Assembly (NCBI GenBank): GCA_005882635.1
Contig: VBFG01000046.1
Location: forward strand, 1-52,223
Origin: Chloroflexota bacterium
GTDB lineage: Bacteria > Chloroflexota > Limnocylindria > Limnocylindrales > CSP1-4
DNA length: 52,223 bases
Direction: 5' to 3'
In this document: positions 30,363 through 38,758 of the stretch, in pieces
How the letters are laid out: every line of letters begins with the position of its first letter
How positions within the stretch are numbered: the stretch's first letter is position 1
Notes under the pieces: model-generated
Told to the model about the DNA's origin: nothing
What the model saw: the letters and a program-made list of their open reading frames with translations, nothing else
Databases searched by the model: none
Translations under genes and position numbers: made by a program

Positions 30363-31274
30363 CTAGAGGTCGCGATCGAGCGGGATGCCTTCCGGAACCT
30401 CTTCCGCCCGGCGGTCGAACGCGCCTTTGCCGAGGACCTCATCGAGGACGTCGTCGGCCATTCTGACGGTCTGGTCGGGGCCCGGGAACGTCCCGGCCAC
30501 GACGTCCTCCGCGTACGACCGCGCCGCGGCGAGGATGGTGCCCCGGAGGTCGGCGTACGGTTTCGCGTGCCTCGGATGCCACGAATCCCAGCCCAGCAGA
30601 TCGGTGATCACCTGGACCTGGCCGCTGCAGCCGGGACCCGCACCGATGCCGATCGTGGGGATCTTCAGCCGCTCGGTGATGGCGGCGGCGAGCTGCTCCG
30701 GGACGAGCTCGAGGACGATCGAGAAGGCACCGGCCTCCTGGACGGCGAGCGCGTCGTGGAGGAGCGCCCGGGCCTGCTCGCGGCTCTTGCCGAGGACCCG
30801 GACCTTGCCGGCCGCGTTGGCCGCCTGCGGCGTCCAGCCGATGTGGCCCATCGTCGGGATCCCGGCCTTCACCAGGACCTCGATCGTCCGGGCGGAGCGA
30901 ACGCCGCCCTCGACCTTCACGGCCTGGGCGCCGGCCTCGGCGAGGAACCGGCCGCCATTGGCAACCGCCTGCTCCGGGGTCGCGTAAGTCAGGAACGGCA
31001 TGTCGCCGACCACGAGCGCCTGCTTGGCGCCACGGACGACGGCCGCGGTGTGATGGAGCATGTCGGCCATCGATACCGGGATCTCGTTCTCGTAGCCGAG
31101 CATGACCCGGCCGAGCGAGTCGCCGACGAGGAGCAGCGGGATGCCGGCCTCGTCGAGGAGCTTGGCGGTCGGGAAGTCGTAGGCAGTCAGCATCGCGATC
31201 CGCCGGCCGTCCGCGTACATCCGGGCGATGTCGCCGACGGTCAGCCGGCGGACGGTCTCGGCCCCGGCGCTCAC
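30363..31274 (-). CDS. panB: 3-methyl-2-oxobutanoate hydroxymethyltransferase
   Basis: At 303 aa this matches PanB: MLTAYDFPTAKLLDEAGI, LLVGDSLGRVMLGYENE, GDMPFLTYATPEQAV, the catalytic Glu in SIVLELVPEQLA and GIGAGPGCSGQVQVITDLLG. The enzyme adds the hydroxymethyl group from methylene-tetrahydrofolate to 2-oxoisovalerate, giving ketopantoate, in a Mg2+-dependent TIM-barrel decamer. The GTG start overlaps the coaBC stop, implying coupled translation. A ketopantoate reductase (panE) is not present here. Confidence 0.95.
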   Translation of the reverse strand: MSAGAETVRRLTVGDIARMYADGRRIAMLTAYDFPTAKLLDEAGIPLLLVGDSLGRVMLGYENEIPVSMADMLHHTAAVVRGAKQALVVGDMPFLTYATPEQAVANGGRFLAEAGAQAVKVEGGVRSARTIEVLVKAGIPTMGHIGWTPQAANAAGKVRVLGKSREQARALLHDALAVQEAGAFSIVLELVPEQLAAAITERLKIPTIGIGAGPGCSGQVQVITDLLGWDSWHPRHAKPYADLRGTILAAARSYAEDVVAGTFPGPDQTVRMADDVLDEVLGKGAFDRRAEEVPEGIPLDRDL

Positions 31275-32635
31275 GCTCGGCTCTCCTGTGTCACGGCCTC
31301 AGTCTGCGCGGCTGTGTCGCGGGCGTCCAGCGCGCCGGCGACCCGGTCGAGGATCCGCTCGGCGACCTCCCGCTTCGAGAGCAGCGGCAGCTCGTCGCGC
31401 GAGCCGTCGGCGGCGAGGATCACCACGCGGTTCGTATCGGTTCCGAACCCGGAGCCGGCCTCCGCGACGTCGTTGGCGACCAGGAGGTCGACGCCCTTCC
31501 GGCGGAGCTTGTCCGCCGCGCGATCGAGCGAGCCGGTCTCGGCCGCGAACCCGACCAGGATGGGGCGCTCCGCCGCGGCGCGCTCGCCGGCGACAAGCGA
31601 TTCGGCCACCCCTGCCAGGATGTCTTCGGTCGGCTCGAGGTCGAGCTGGAGGCGCTCGTCCCGGGTGAGCTTCGTCGCGGCCGACCGGCGCGGCCGGAAG
31701 TCGGCCACTGCCGCGGCCATGATCAGCGCATCGGCATCGCCGATCGCATCCCGCACCGCACGATCCATCTGCGCGGTGGTCTCGGCTGCGACCACCTGCA
31801 CCGCCGGGTCCGTCGGCAACGGCACGGAGACGTGACCAGCCACGAGCGTGACCCGCGCACCCCGGCCGATCGCGGCAGCGACGAGGGCGACGCCCATCTT
31901 CCCGGTCGAGCGGTTGCCGATGAACCGGACGGGGTCGATCGGCTCGGCCGTGCCTCCGGCCGTGACGACGACGTGGCGGCCGTCCAGGTCCGCATCCTGG
32001 GTCGCGGCCACGAGCGGCGGCCGGGCCGCCGCGTCCGGCTCGCGGATCGGTGAGGCGGAGATTGTGGCGATGACCGCCTCGACGATCGCGGGCGTTTCGG
32101 CGAGTCGGCCCTGGCCGGACTGGCCGGACGCCAACGGTCCGCTCTCGGGCTCGACGATCCGGTAGCCGAAGCCGTCCCGCAGTCGGGCGACGTTGGCCCG
32201 TGTCGCCGGATGGGCGTACATCTCGCCGTCCATCGCCGGGGCGACGATCACCGGCGCCTTCGTGGCGAGGCAGGCCGCGGTGACCGCGTCGCCGGCGAGG
32301 CCCGTTGCCATCGACGCGAGCCAGTGCGCGGTCGCCGGCGCGACGACGATCGCGTCCACGCTGTCGGCGACGACGATGTGGCCGATCCGCTGGTCCGGCA
32401 GGAGACCGCCGACGTCGGTCTCGACCGGATGGCGGGTCAGCGCCGCGAACGTCAGCTCCCCGACGAACCGGGTCGCCGACGGTGTCATCAGGACGACGAC
32501 GTCGGCCCCCTCGTCAGCGAGCCGTCGGACGAGGTCGGCGGCCTTGTAGGCCGCGATCGAGCCGGTGACGCCGATGCCGATGAGCCGTCCGTCGAGCCGC
32601 CCACCGCGCACGGTCGAGCCCGTCGGCGCCGTCAC
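31271..32635 (-). CDS. coaBC: Bifunctional PPC synthetase / PPC decarboxylase
   Basis: The 454-aa fusion has the flavin decarboxylase half first (IGVTGSIAAYKAADLVRRL, ALTRHPVETDV with the catalytic His, VVAPATAHWLASMATGLAGD) and the synthetase half second (NRSTGKMGVALVAAA, AAAVADFRP, TKLTRDERLQLDL). Together they convert 4'-phosphopantothenate and Cys to phosphopantetheine. The lid motif that in many enzymes contains a catalytic Cys (ACG-x-x-G-x-GR) here reads LASGQSGQGR, with Ser in the Cys position. Such variation may be tolerated in some lineages, but it is worth noting. GTG 32635 overlaps the coaX stop (GTGA). Confidence 0.94.
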   Translation of the reverse strand: MTAPTGSTVRGGRLDGRLIGIGVTGSIAAYKAADLVRRLADEGADVVVLMTPSATRFVGELTFAALTRHPVETDVGGLLPDQRIGHIVVADSVDAIVVAPATAHWLASMATGLAGDAVTAACLATKAPVIVAPAMDGEMYAHPATRANVARLRDGFGYRIVEPESGPLASGQSGQGRLAETPAIVEAVIATISASPIREPDAAARPPLVAATQDADLDGRHVVVTAGGTAEPIDPVRFIGNRSTGKMGVALVAAAIGRGARVTLVAGHVSVPLPTDPAVQVVAAETTAQMDRAVRDAIGDADALIMAAAVADFRPRRSAATKLTRDERLQLDLEPTEDILAGVAESLVAGERAAAERPILVGFAAETGSLDRAADKLRRKGVDLLVANDVAEAGSGFGTDTNRVVILAADGSRDELPLLSKREVAERILDRVAGALDARDTAAQTEAVTQESRA

Positions 32636-33447
32636 CTCGGCAGCCCGAGCTCGAGCGGCTGGCCACCGCCGACCTCGGCGTGGAGGATGGCCAGGCCCTT
32701 CAAGGTCAGGTCGGGATCGATCGCGTCGACGCCATCGAGCCCGCGGGCCCAGGGCGCCGCCGAGAGCCCGCCGGTCAGGATCACCCGCACGTCGCCCGGC
32801 GTCGACCCGGACGCCTCCGCGAGCTCTGCCCGGCAGCGCGCGATCAGCCCGTTCGCGAGGGCCTGGTAGCCGAGCACCGTTCCCGACTGGATCGCGCTGA
32901 CGGTGTCGCGGCCGATAGCCCGGTCGGGCGCGCGGAGCTCGACGCGCGGCAGCTTCGCAGTGCGCGCCGCGAGGGCGTCCAGGCCCAGCTCCAGGCCGGG
33001 CGCGATCGCCCCGCCGACGAAGGCGCCGTCGGCGCCGACGCAGTCGAGCGTCGTCGCGGTCCCGAAGTCGGCCACGATCGCCGGCGTGCCATGGATGCGC
33101 GCCGCCGCGAGGGCGTTGACGAGCCTGTCGGCGCCGACGTCGGCCGGTCGATCGGTCCGAACCGCGACCGGGACGGTGCCGGCCGAGGCGATGAGCAGCG
33201 GCCGCTCGCGACGCGCTGCGACCTCTTCGAGGGCGGCGGTCAGCGAGGGGACGACCGAGCAGGCGACGATCGACGAGACGTCTGCGAAGGATGCGTCGTC
33301 GAGGCGAAGGAGCGCGTCGAGGAGGTGCTCCAGCTCATCGGCCGACGCGCGCGCGTGGGTCGTCGCCCGGCGCCGCTCGATCAATGCGCCGTTCCGGAAC
33401 AGCCCGGTCGTGACGTTCGTGTTGCCGATGTCCACCGCGAGGAGCAT
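32632..33447 (-). CDS. coaX: Type III pantothenate kinase
   Basis: The 271-aa protein begins MLLAVDIGNTNVTTGLF, the ASKHA-fold phosphate loop of CoaX. Further motifs are DVGADRLVNALAA, VADFGTATTLDCV and FVGGAIAPGLELGLDAL. It phosphorylates pantothenate and, unlike CoaA, is not feedback-inhibited by CoA and usually needs a monovalent cation. The ATG at 33447 follows TATCAT by 6 nt and is the first gene of the four-gene CoA operon. The frame extends upstream without start context, so that extension is not used. Confidence 0.95.
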   Translation of the reverse strand: MLLAVDIGNTNVTTGLFRNGALIERRRATTHARASADELEHLLDALLRLDDASFADVSSIVACSVVPSLTAALEEVAARRERPLLIASAGTVPVAVRTDRPADVGADRLVNALAAARIHGTPAIVADFGTATTLDCVGADGAFVGGAIAPGLELGLDALAARTAKLPRVELRAPDRAIGRDTVSAIQSGTVLGYQALANGLIARCRAELAEASGSTPGDVRVILTGGLSAAPWARGLDGVDAIDPDLTLKGLAILHAEVGGGQPLELGLPR

Positions 33448-33453
33448 GACCGG

Positions 33454-33459
33454 ATGATA
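33454..33459 (-). promoter_or_regulatory. -10 box (TATCAT) for the coaX-panC operon
   Basis: On the minus strand TATCAT ends 6 nt before the ATG at 33447; no Shine-Dalgarno intervenes. It probably drives all four CoA genes. Confidence 0.55.
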
Positions 33460-33529
33460 CGAGCCGTCGCACCCGGACCCCGTGGCGCGTCCCACGGCCG
33501 CCCAGCTTCCAGCCAGAGGGATCCGGTCC

Positions 33530-34273
33530 GTGAACGCCCAGCCTCCACGTCGACTCGTCCTGACCGCCGCCTCCGTCATCATCCTGGCGGCAGCCTGCAG
33601 CCCGGCCGCACTGACGCCGCCGGTCTCGCCCGCGGCATCGAACGCGGTGGCCGTGGCAAGCGCGGCCGCGCCCTCGGACAGCCCGGCAGCGTCGGCCTCC
33701 GGCGCGCCGTCTGCCGAGCCGACATCGGCGGCCGCGTCGCCGACCGCGGACGCCAGCGCTCTGGCGGAGCCATCCGACGAGCCGATGAGCGGAACAGCTG
33801 GACCCGGCTGCGGCACCGGCCAGCTCGGCTTCTTCACCCACCGCGACGAGATCCCGCCGACGATCCATTTCGGCGGCGCGACGATCGAGTTCGCGACGGC
33901 ATTCGTCGGGCTGCGGAACGGCACCTACAACGCCGACGACGTGATCCCGGCCGGGTTGGGACTCACCCCTGGCGAAATCGCGGTCAAGGTCGCCCCGGGA
34001 ACGCACATCCTTCTCCGTGGCGAAGGTCTCACGCTGACGAAGGTCTCGGTCAGCGGCGTTCCCTGGTCGACCGTCGACTTCTCGGGCGGCCTCGGATGGT
34101 CGGACGCGACCCAGTCGCCGCTCGCCACGCGCGTTCGGAGCGACGGCTCCATCTCGGTGTCGGCGCCCGACCAGCAGGGGGACTACATGGTCTTCTTCGG
34201 GCCCCGATGGCGCTCGGCTTGCCTTCAGGGCGACGGTGCGGCCTACAGCCGGATCAAGGTCGTCGGCAGCTGA
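33530..34273 (+). CDS. Putative lipoprotein (247 aa)
   Basis: GTG 33530 with GAGGG about 9 nt upstream. A lipoprotein signal ends in LAAAC with the modified Cys at 23, followed by about 65 residues of Ala/Ser/Pro-rich linker. The C-terminal domain (about residues 90-247) is a predicted beta-rich region containing IPPTIHFGGATIEFATAF and RWRSACLQGDGAAYSRIK. No family was recognised. The layout suggests a surface-tethered binding or structural protein. Confidence 0.75.
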   Translation: MNAQPPRRLVLTAASVIILAAACSPAALTPPVSPAASNAVAVASAAAPSDSPAASASGAPSAEPTSAAASPTADASALAEPSDEPMSGTAGPGCGTGQLGFFTHRDEIPPTIHFGGATIEFATAFVGLRNGTYNADDVIPAGLGLTPGEIAVKVAPGTHILLRGEGLTLTKVSVSGVPWSTVDFSGGLGWSDATQSPLATRVRSDGSISVSAPDQQGDYMVFFGPRWRSACLQGDGAAYSRIKVVGS

Positions 34274-34315
34274 CGGCGACCACCGGTCAGGCGCTCCCGG
34301 GGGCGATGGCTGCGC

Positions 34316-34321
34316 TACCAT
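34316..34321 (+). promoter_or_regulatory. -10 box (TACCAT) for the 163-aa gene
   Basis: TACCAT lies 42 nt before the GTG at 34364, with AGGAGA at 34351-34356 as ribosome binding site. Confidence 0.45.
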
Positions 34322-34363
34322 CGAGGTTGCCCACCGCCGCTCGTCTTCCCAGGAGACCCGCCC

Positions 34364-34855
34364 GTGTCGAGCGCCCCGACCGCGAAGTTCTTCGTCAATC
34401 AGGGCCTCGTCTCCAGCCGGACGGACATGCAGAACCTCCTCCGGCCCCTCCTGAAGCAGACGGTCTCGTACCGCTATCACCGCGGTCGCGAGCTGGTTGC
34501 CTACGGCACCGGCTGGGTCGAGCGGATCGTCGTCGACGACCCCGACACGTCGACCTACTTCACGCCGATCTCGATCAGCCTGAACGTCGACTCGTTCGAG
34601 CACCTCGAGTTCGACACCCGGCCGGACCAGCTCCTCGTCTATTCCCTCGTCCAGGGCGACGAGCGGGTGGTCATCGAGTACGCCCCGCTGACCACCGGCG
34701 AGGACGGCGAGCCGGTCCGCGGTGCTCAGCAGCTGACGTTCGACACGAGCGGCTTCGTCCAGATGGAGCTGCAGGGCCTCGACGAGGTCCCCGAGTCTGA
34801 CCGCGGGCCCGAGCCGGCCGCGCGGCCTTCGTCCGAGGCCGACCAGGAGGCCTGA
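34364..34855 (+). CDS. Hypothetical protein (163 aa)
   Basis: A soluble acidic protein starting SSAPTAKFFVNQGLVSS. It has alternating strand-like segments (VSYRYHRGRELVAYGTGWV, STYFTPISISLNVDSFEHL) and an acidic, disordered tail. No family was recognised. It has its own promoter and Shine-Dalgarno sequence. The 124 bp after it, before the convergent permease gene, holds a short hairpin at 34960-34978. Confidence 0.75.
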   Translation: MSSAPTAKFFVNQGLVSSRTDMQNLLRPLLKQTVSYRYHRGRELVAYGTGWVERIVVDDPDTSTYFTPISISLNVDSFEHLEFDTRPDQLLVYSLVQGDERVVIEYAPLTTGEDGEPVRGAQQLTFDTSGFVQMELQGLDEVPESDRGPEPAARPSSEADQEA

Positions 34856-34959
34856 TCCGGCGCCTCCGCCCGCCGATATCGGAATCCGATCTCGGAGCGT
34901 TGGGCGAGAACGGGTCTGTCCTGGTGCGGCGTTCGAAATCGGACGGACTTTGCTGGCTT

Positions 34960-34978
34960 CGGGCCACAGTCCGGCCCG
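34960..34978 (-). terminator. Possible weak terminator of the ABC importer operon
   Basis: CGGGCC (34960-34965) and GGCCCG (34973-34978) form a 6-bp GC stem with a 7-nt loop directly after the stop of the last permease gene. There is no U-run, so this is a structural suggestion only. Confidence 0.3.
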
Positions 34979-34979
34979 T

Positions 34980-35945
34980 TCATCGCCCGCGCTCGCCCCG
35001 GACGTAGGGGATGCCGAGGGCGGCAGGCGCGCCGATCCGCCGGCGCGCGGCCTGTCGTGAGCCCAGGATCACGACGGCGATGACGAACAGGTACGGCAGC
35101 ATGTCGAGGAAGAACGTCGCCGAGCGGCCCGGCAGGAACGGATTCTCGAAGCCCAGGATCCGGTCGACCCCCTGGAGGCCGAGGTTGAACGGCGTGATCG
35201 TCGCGAACAGGTAGCCGCCGATCGCGGCCCGGATCGGGTTCCAGCGGGCGAAGATCACGAGCCCGATCGCGATCCAGCCGCGGCCGTTGACGGTCTGGTC
35301 GCCGAACCACCCCGGTGCGACGGCCAGCGTGATCGTCGCGCCGGCCAGGCCGGCCAGGACGCCGCCAAGGACGACGTAGGCGTACCTGAGGCGGTACACG
35401 CCGATGCCCTGGGCATCGGCCGCGGCGGGCGCCTCGCCGACCGCGCGGAGGTGGAGGCCCGGTCGGGTGCCCTCGATCCAGAACCAGGCGAGAGGGACCA
35501 GGACGAAGCCGACGTAGACCAGCACGCTCTGATCGCGGAAGACGATCGGGCCGACGATCGGGATGTTCGACAAGACCGGAACTGTGAACGCCGGCAGCCG
35601 GGCGACGTTCGTGTTCGCGAGTCCTTCGCCGAGGACCCGGGCGAGCCCCGTCCCCAGGAACGTCAACGCCAGTCCCGACACGACCTGGTCGGCCCGGAGG
35701 TGGATCGTCACGACCGCGTGCAACAGCGCCAGCAGTCCGCCGACGGTCATCGCCGCCACGAGCCCGATCCACGGGTTGCCGGTCGTCAGGGTGGTCGAGA
35801 AGCCGGCGACCGCGCCCATCAGCATCATCCCCTCGACGCCGAGATTCAGGATGCCGGCGCGCTCGGCGAAGATCTCGCCGATCGCCGCGAACAGCAGCAC
35901 GGTCCCCGACGCGATGCCGCCGGCAAGGATGAGCCCGAGGTCCAT
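34980..35945 (-). CDS. ABC transporter permease (BMP/nucleoside type), subunit 2
   Basis: The 321-aa protein has about 9 membrane segments and the family motif EIFAERAGILNLGVEGMML near the N-terminus, characteristic of the permease partner in BMP-family (nucleoside-like) and RbsC-like importers. GVAPAAADAQGIG-type loop sequence (VGEAPAAADAQGIGVYRLR) marks the coupling region. The ATG at 35945 overlaps the stop of permease 1 by one nt. It pairs with the upstream permease to form the heterodimeric channel. Substrate probably nucleosides, by family. Confidence 0.93.
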   Translation of the reverse strand: MDLGLILAGGIASGTVLLFAAIGEIFAERAGILNLGVEGMMLMGAVAGFSTTLTTGNPWIGLVAAMTVGGLLALLHAVVTIHLRADQVVSGLALTFLGTGLARVLGEGLANTNVARLPAFTVPVLSNIPIVGPIVFRDQSVLVYVGFVLVPLAWFWIEGTRPGLHLRAVGEAPAAADAQGIGVYRLRYAYVVLGGVLAGLAGATITLAVAPGWFGDQTVNGRGWIAIGLVIFARWNPIRAAIGGYLFATITPFNLGLQGVDRILGFENPFLPGRSATFFLDMLPYLFVIAVVILGSRQAARRRIGAPAALGIPYVRGERGR

Positions 35946-37105
35946 CAGCCGCCCGCTCCGGGCGACGGCGCCGGCGGGGACGCGGCCGGCGGCGACGCGG
36001 CCGGCGGCGACGCGGCGGCGGCGGTGACAGGGACGCGCCGCTCGATCCGGACGCGATACCGGACGAGGACGTCGGCGACGATCAGGGTGAACAGGATGAT
36101 CCCCTGGATCATCGCCGGGACGCCGGACGGCTGGATCTCGCGACCGGCCAGGATCAGCGCCCCGAACAGGATCGCCGCGACGATCACGCGGCCCGGTCGG
36201 AACTTCGCGAGGTAGGCGACGATGACCGCCGTGAAGCCGTAGCCCGGCGAGATCCGATCCTGGAGGCGCCCGACGACGCCGCTGACCTCGCTCATCCCGG
36301 CCAGGCCGGCGATGGCGCCGGAGATCGCGAACACGATGATCAACCGCCGCCCGATGTCGATGCCAGCGTAGCGGGCCGCCCTCGGGCTGTCGCCGATCAG
36401 GCGGATCTCGTAGCCCCAGCGGGACCGCTCGAGGAAGAGCCACAGCAACCCGGCGGTCACCAGCCCGAAGAGGAGGCCGAGGTGGACCGTCAGCCCGGCG
36501 AAGGCGGGCACGGCGTCGGCGAAGTCGGCGAGGCGTGGCAGCAAGGCCGCGTCCGGGAACGCCTTCGTCTGCTGGAAGCCGCTCTCGCTCCACGCCCCGA
36601 AGACCCAGAACTGGATCCACAGCAGGGCGACGTAGTTGAGCATCAGCGTCGCGATGATCTCGTTGACCCCGAGGCGCGCCCGGAGCACGCCCGGGATGAA
36701 GCCCCACAGCCCGCCGGCGAGCATCCCCGCCAGCATCATGACCGGGATCAGGATGATGGCCGGCGTCCCGTCTGGAACGAGCGGGAACAGCACGACCGCG
36801 CTCGCGCCCCATGCTCCCAGCAGGAACTGGCCCTCGGCACCGATGTTCCAGAGCCGCATCCGGAACGCGAGCGCGCAGGCGAGGCCGGTCAGGATGAGCG
36901 GCGTCGCCTTCACGAGCGTGTCCGACAGGACGCCGACGCTGCCGAACGAGGCGTTGAGGATGTGGAGGTACGAGGCGACCGGGTCGCCGCCGACGGCGGC
37001 GATGACCGCCCCCGAGATCGTGAGCGCGACCGCGACGGCGCCGATCGTCAGCGCCGGCGACAGCCACCGCGGGACGGAGGTGCGCGGCTCGAGCCGGATC
37101 GTCAT
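35945..37105 (-). CDS. ABC transporter permease (BMP/nucleoside type), subunit 1
   Basis: The 386-aa permease has about 10 membrane segments and motifs such as FRMRLWNIGAEGQFLLGAW and LGVNEIIATLMLNYVAL, typical of the first permease in BMP-type importers. IRLIGDSPRAARYAGID lies in the cytoplasmic coupling loop. The C-terminus has an unusual low-complexity tail of repeated Ser-Pro-Pro-Ala-Ala units encoded by a 15-bp tandem DNA repeat. The ATG at 37105 overlaps the ATPase stop (ATGA). The transporter operon order is binding protein, ATPase, permease 1, permease 2. Confidence 0.93.
   Translation of the reverse strand: MTIRLEPRTSVPRWLSPALTIGAVAVALTISGAVIAAVGGDPVASYLHILNASFGSVGVLSDTLVKATPLILTGLACALAFRMRLWNIGAEGQFLLGAWGASAVVLFPLVPDGTPAIILIPVMMLAGMLAGGLWGFIPGVLRARLGVNEIIATLMLNYVALLWIQFWVFGAWSESGFQQTKAFPDAALLPRLADFADAVPAFAGLTVHLGLLFGLVTAGLLWLFLERSRWGYEIRLIGDSPRAARYAGIDIGRRLIIVFAISGAIAGLAGMSEVSGVVGRLQDRISPGYGFTAVIVAYLAKFRPGRVIVAAILFGALILAGREIQPSGVPAMIQGIILFTLIVADVLVRYRVRIERRVPVTAAAASPPAASPPAASPPAPSPGAGG
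35964..36023. repeat. 15-bp tandem repeat in permease 1 tail
   Basis: Units of GACGCGGCCGGCGGC occur at 35979-35993 and 35994-36008, with degenerate copies on each side. They encode the Ser-Pro-Pro-Ala-Ala repeats at the permease C-terminus. In-frame slippage here would change tail length by 5 residues per unit. Confidence 0.75.
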
Positions 37106-38694
37106 CCCGCCGCCTCGGCCGGGGCGTGGTCGGCCTCGCTGCCGCCCGTCATCAGCAGGCCGATCCGGCCGATATCGGCCTCGGCGGCGGTGAACGAACC
37201 GACCACGCGCCCCTCATACATGACGTCGACCCGATCGCTGAGCGCCAGGATCTCGTCGAGCTCCTCGGAGATGAGGAGGATCGCCGCGCCCTTCGCGCGG
37301 AGGTCGAGGAGCAGTCGGTGGACTGTCTCGATCGCACCGACGTCGAGGCCGCGCGTCGGCTGGACGGCCACGAGCAGGCCTGGCCTCGTCTCGATCTCGC
37401 GGGCGAGGATCGCCCGCTGGAGATTCCCGCCGGACAGGAGCCGGACCTCGGTGTCGACGGTCGGCGCCGCGATTCGATACGTGTCGCGAAGGTCGAGGGC
37501 GATCGCCCGCGCCGACGACTCGTCGACGAGCCAGCCGCGGGCAACCGGCGGCTGGCGGTAGCGCTTCATGATCAGGTTGTCGGTCAGCGATAGGTTCGGA
37601 GCGGTTCCCACGGAGGTCCGGTCCTCGGGGACATGGGCGACGCCCCGTCGGAGGACGGTCGATGCCGAGCGGTTCGCGACGGCGTGGCCGCGCACCAGCA
37701 CCTCTCCGCCACACGGTCGGAGGCCCGTGATCACCTCGGCCAGCTCGCTCTGCCCGTTGCCCGCCACCGCGGCGATCCCGACGATCTCGCCCGCCCGGAC
37801 GTCGAGGGACACCCCGCGCAGCGCCGGCAGGAGGCGGTCGTTGTCGGCAACCACGTCGCGAACCGAGAGGACGACCTCGCCGGGCTCGAACGGCGTCCGC
37901 TCGAGCGTCTCGAGGACGCTCCGGCCGACCATCCGGCGGGCCAGGTCGGCCTTCGTCGCGCCGGTCGCCGGGATCCCCGCCGCGGTGACCTTGCCCCGAC
38001 GCATCACAGTGATCCGGTCCGCGATCGCCAGGACCTCGCCGAGCTTGTGGCTGATGAACACGACGCTCCGGCCTTCGGCCGTCATCGATCGCAGCGTCGC
38101 GAACAGCTCGTCGGCCTCCTGGGGCGCGAGGACCGCCGTCGGCTCGTCCATGATCAGGATGCGAGCGCCGCGGTAGAGCATCTTCAGGATCTCGACACGC
38201 TGCTGCTCGCCCACCGACAGTTGCCAGATCCGGGCACCTGGCGGCACACGCAGCCCGAACCGCTCGGCCAGCCGGCCGATCTCGGCCTCCGACTCGCGCT
38301 CGTGGAGGAGGAACCGCGGCCGGTCGAGACCGAGCAGCACGTTCTCGGTCACGGTCTGGGACGGGACGAGGGTGAAGTGCTGGTGGACCATCCCGAGGCC
38401 GGCGGCGATCGCGTCGCGTGGCGAGCCGAAGTCGACCGGACGGCCCTCGACCCGGACCTCGCCGGCATCGGGTCGGTAGAGCCCGGCAAGGATGTTCATG
38501 AGCGTGCTCTTGCCGGCGCCGTTCTCGCCGAGCAGCGCGTGGACCTCGCCGCGCCGCAGGTCGAAGTCGACATGATCGTTGGCGACCACGCCGGGGAATT
38601 CCTTGACGATCCCGATCGCCTGAACAGCGAGCGAGTCCGCGGCAGTCGGCGGCGCGTCCCCGGATGGCTCAGGTGGTTCAGGTGCGACGGTCAT
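37102..38694 (-). CDS. ABC transporter ATPase (two nucleotide-binding domains)
   Basis: The 530-aa protein is a duplicated ABC ATPase of the RbsA/BMP-importer type. The first domain has GENGAGKSTLMNILAG (about residues 57-72), LSVGEQQRVEILK and ILIMDEPTAVL. The second has a degenerate Walker A (AAVAGNGQSELAEVITG), LSGGNLQRAILAREIE and VAVQPTRGLDVG. This asymmetry is usual in the family. The N-terminus is a short Pro/Glu-rich extension. The ATG at 38694 lies 64 nt after the binding-protein gene, behind a strong hairpin that probably sets the expression ratio. Confidence 0.95.
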   Translation of the reverse strand: MTVAPEPPEPSGDAPPTAADSLAVQAIGIVKEFPGVVANDHVDFDLRRGEVHALLGENGAGKSTLMNILAGLYRPDAGEVRVEGRPVDFGSPRDAIAAGLGMVHQHFTLVPSQTVTENVLLGLDRPRFLLHERESEAEIGRLAERFGLRVPPGARIWQLSVGEQQRVEILKMLYRGARILIMDEPTAVLAPQEADELFATLRSMTAEGRSVVFISHKLGEVLAIADRITVMRRGKVTAAGIPATGATKADLARRMVGRSVLETLERTPFEPGEVVLSVRDVVADNDRLLPALRGVSLDVRAGEIVGIAAVAGNGQSELAEVITGLRPCGGEVLVRGHAVANRSASTVLRRGVAHVPEDRTSVGTAPNLSLTDNLIMKRYRQPPVARGWLVDESSARAIALDLRDTYRIAAPTVDTEVRLLSGGNLQRAILAREIETRPGLLVAVQPTRGLDVGAIETVHRLLLDLRAKGAAILLISEELDEILALSDRVDVMYEGRVVGSFTAAEADIGRIGLLMTGGSEADHAPAEAAG

Positions 38695-38717
38695 CGGCGA
38701 TCCCGTCCTGAAACGGC

Positions 38718-38747
38718 GAGGCCCGCGGGCGTTCGCCCGCGGGCCTC
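38718..38747 (-). promoter_or_regulatory. 13-bp intercistronic hairpin after the binding-protein gene
   Basis: GAGGCCCGCGGGC (38718-38730) and GCCCGCGGGCCTC (38735-38747) pair perfectly around a 4-nt loop, between the BMP binding-protein gene and its ATPase. On the minus strand GTTTC follows shortly after. Such hairpins commonly stabilise or partly terminate the mRNA so that binding protein is made in excess. Confidence 0.75.
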
Positions 38748-38758
38748 CGACCCTTTGC

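Noticed and set aside
35946-37067. Fusion of the two ABC permeases into one 695-aa protein
   Set aside because: The upstream part of that frame is an Arg-rich shadow of permease 1; ATG 35945 begins the real second permease.
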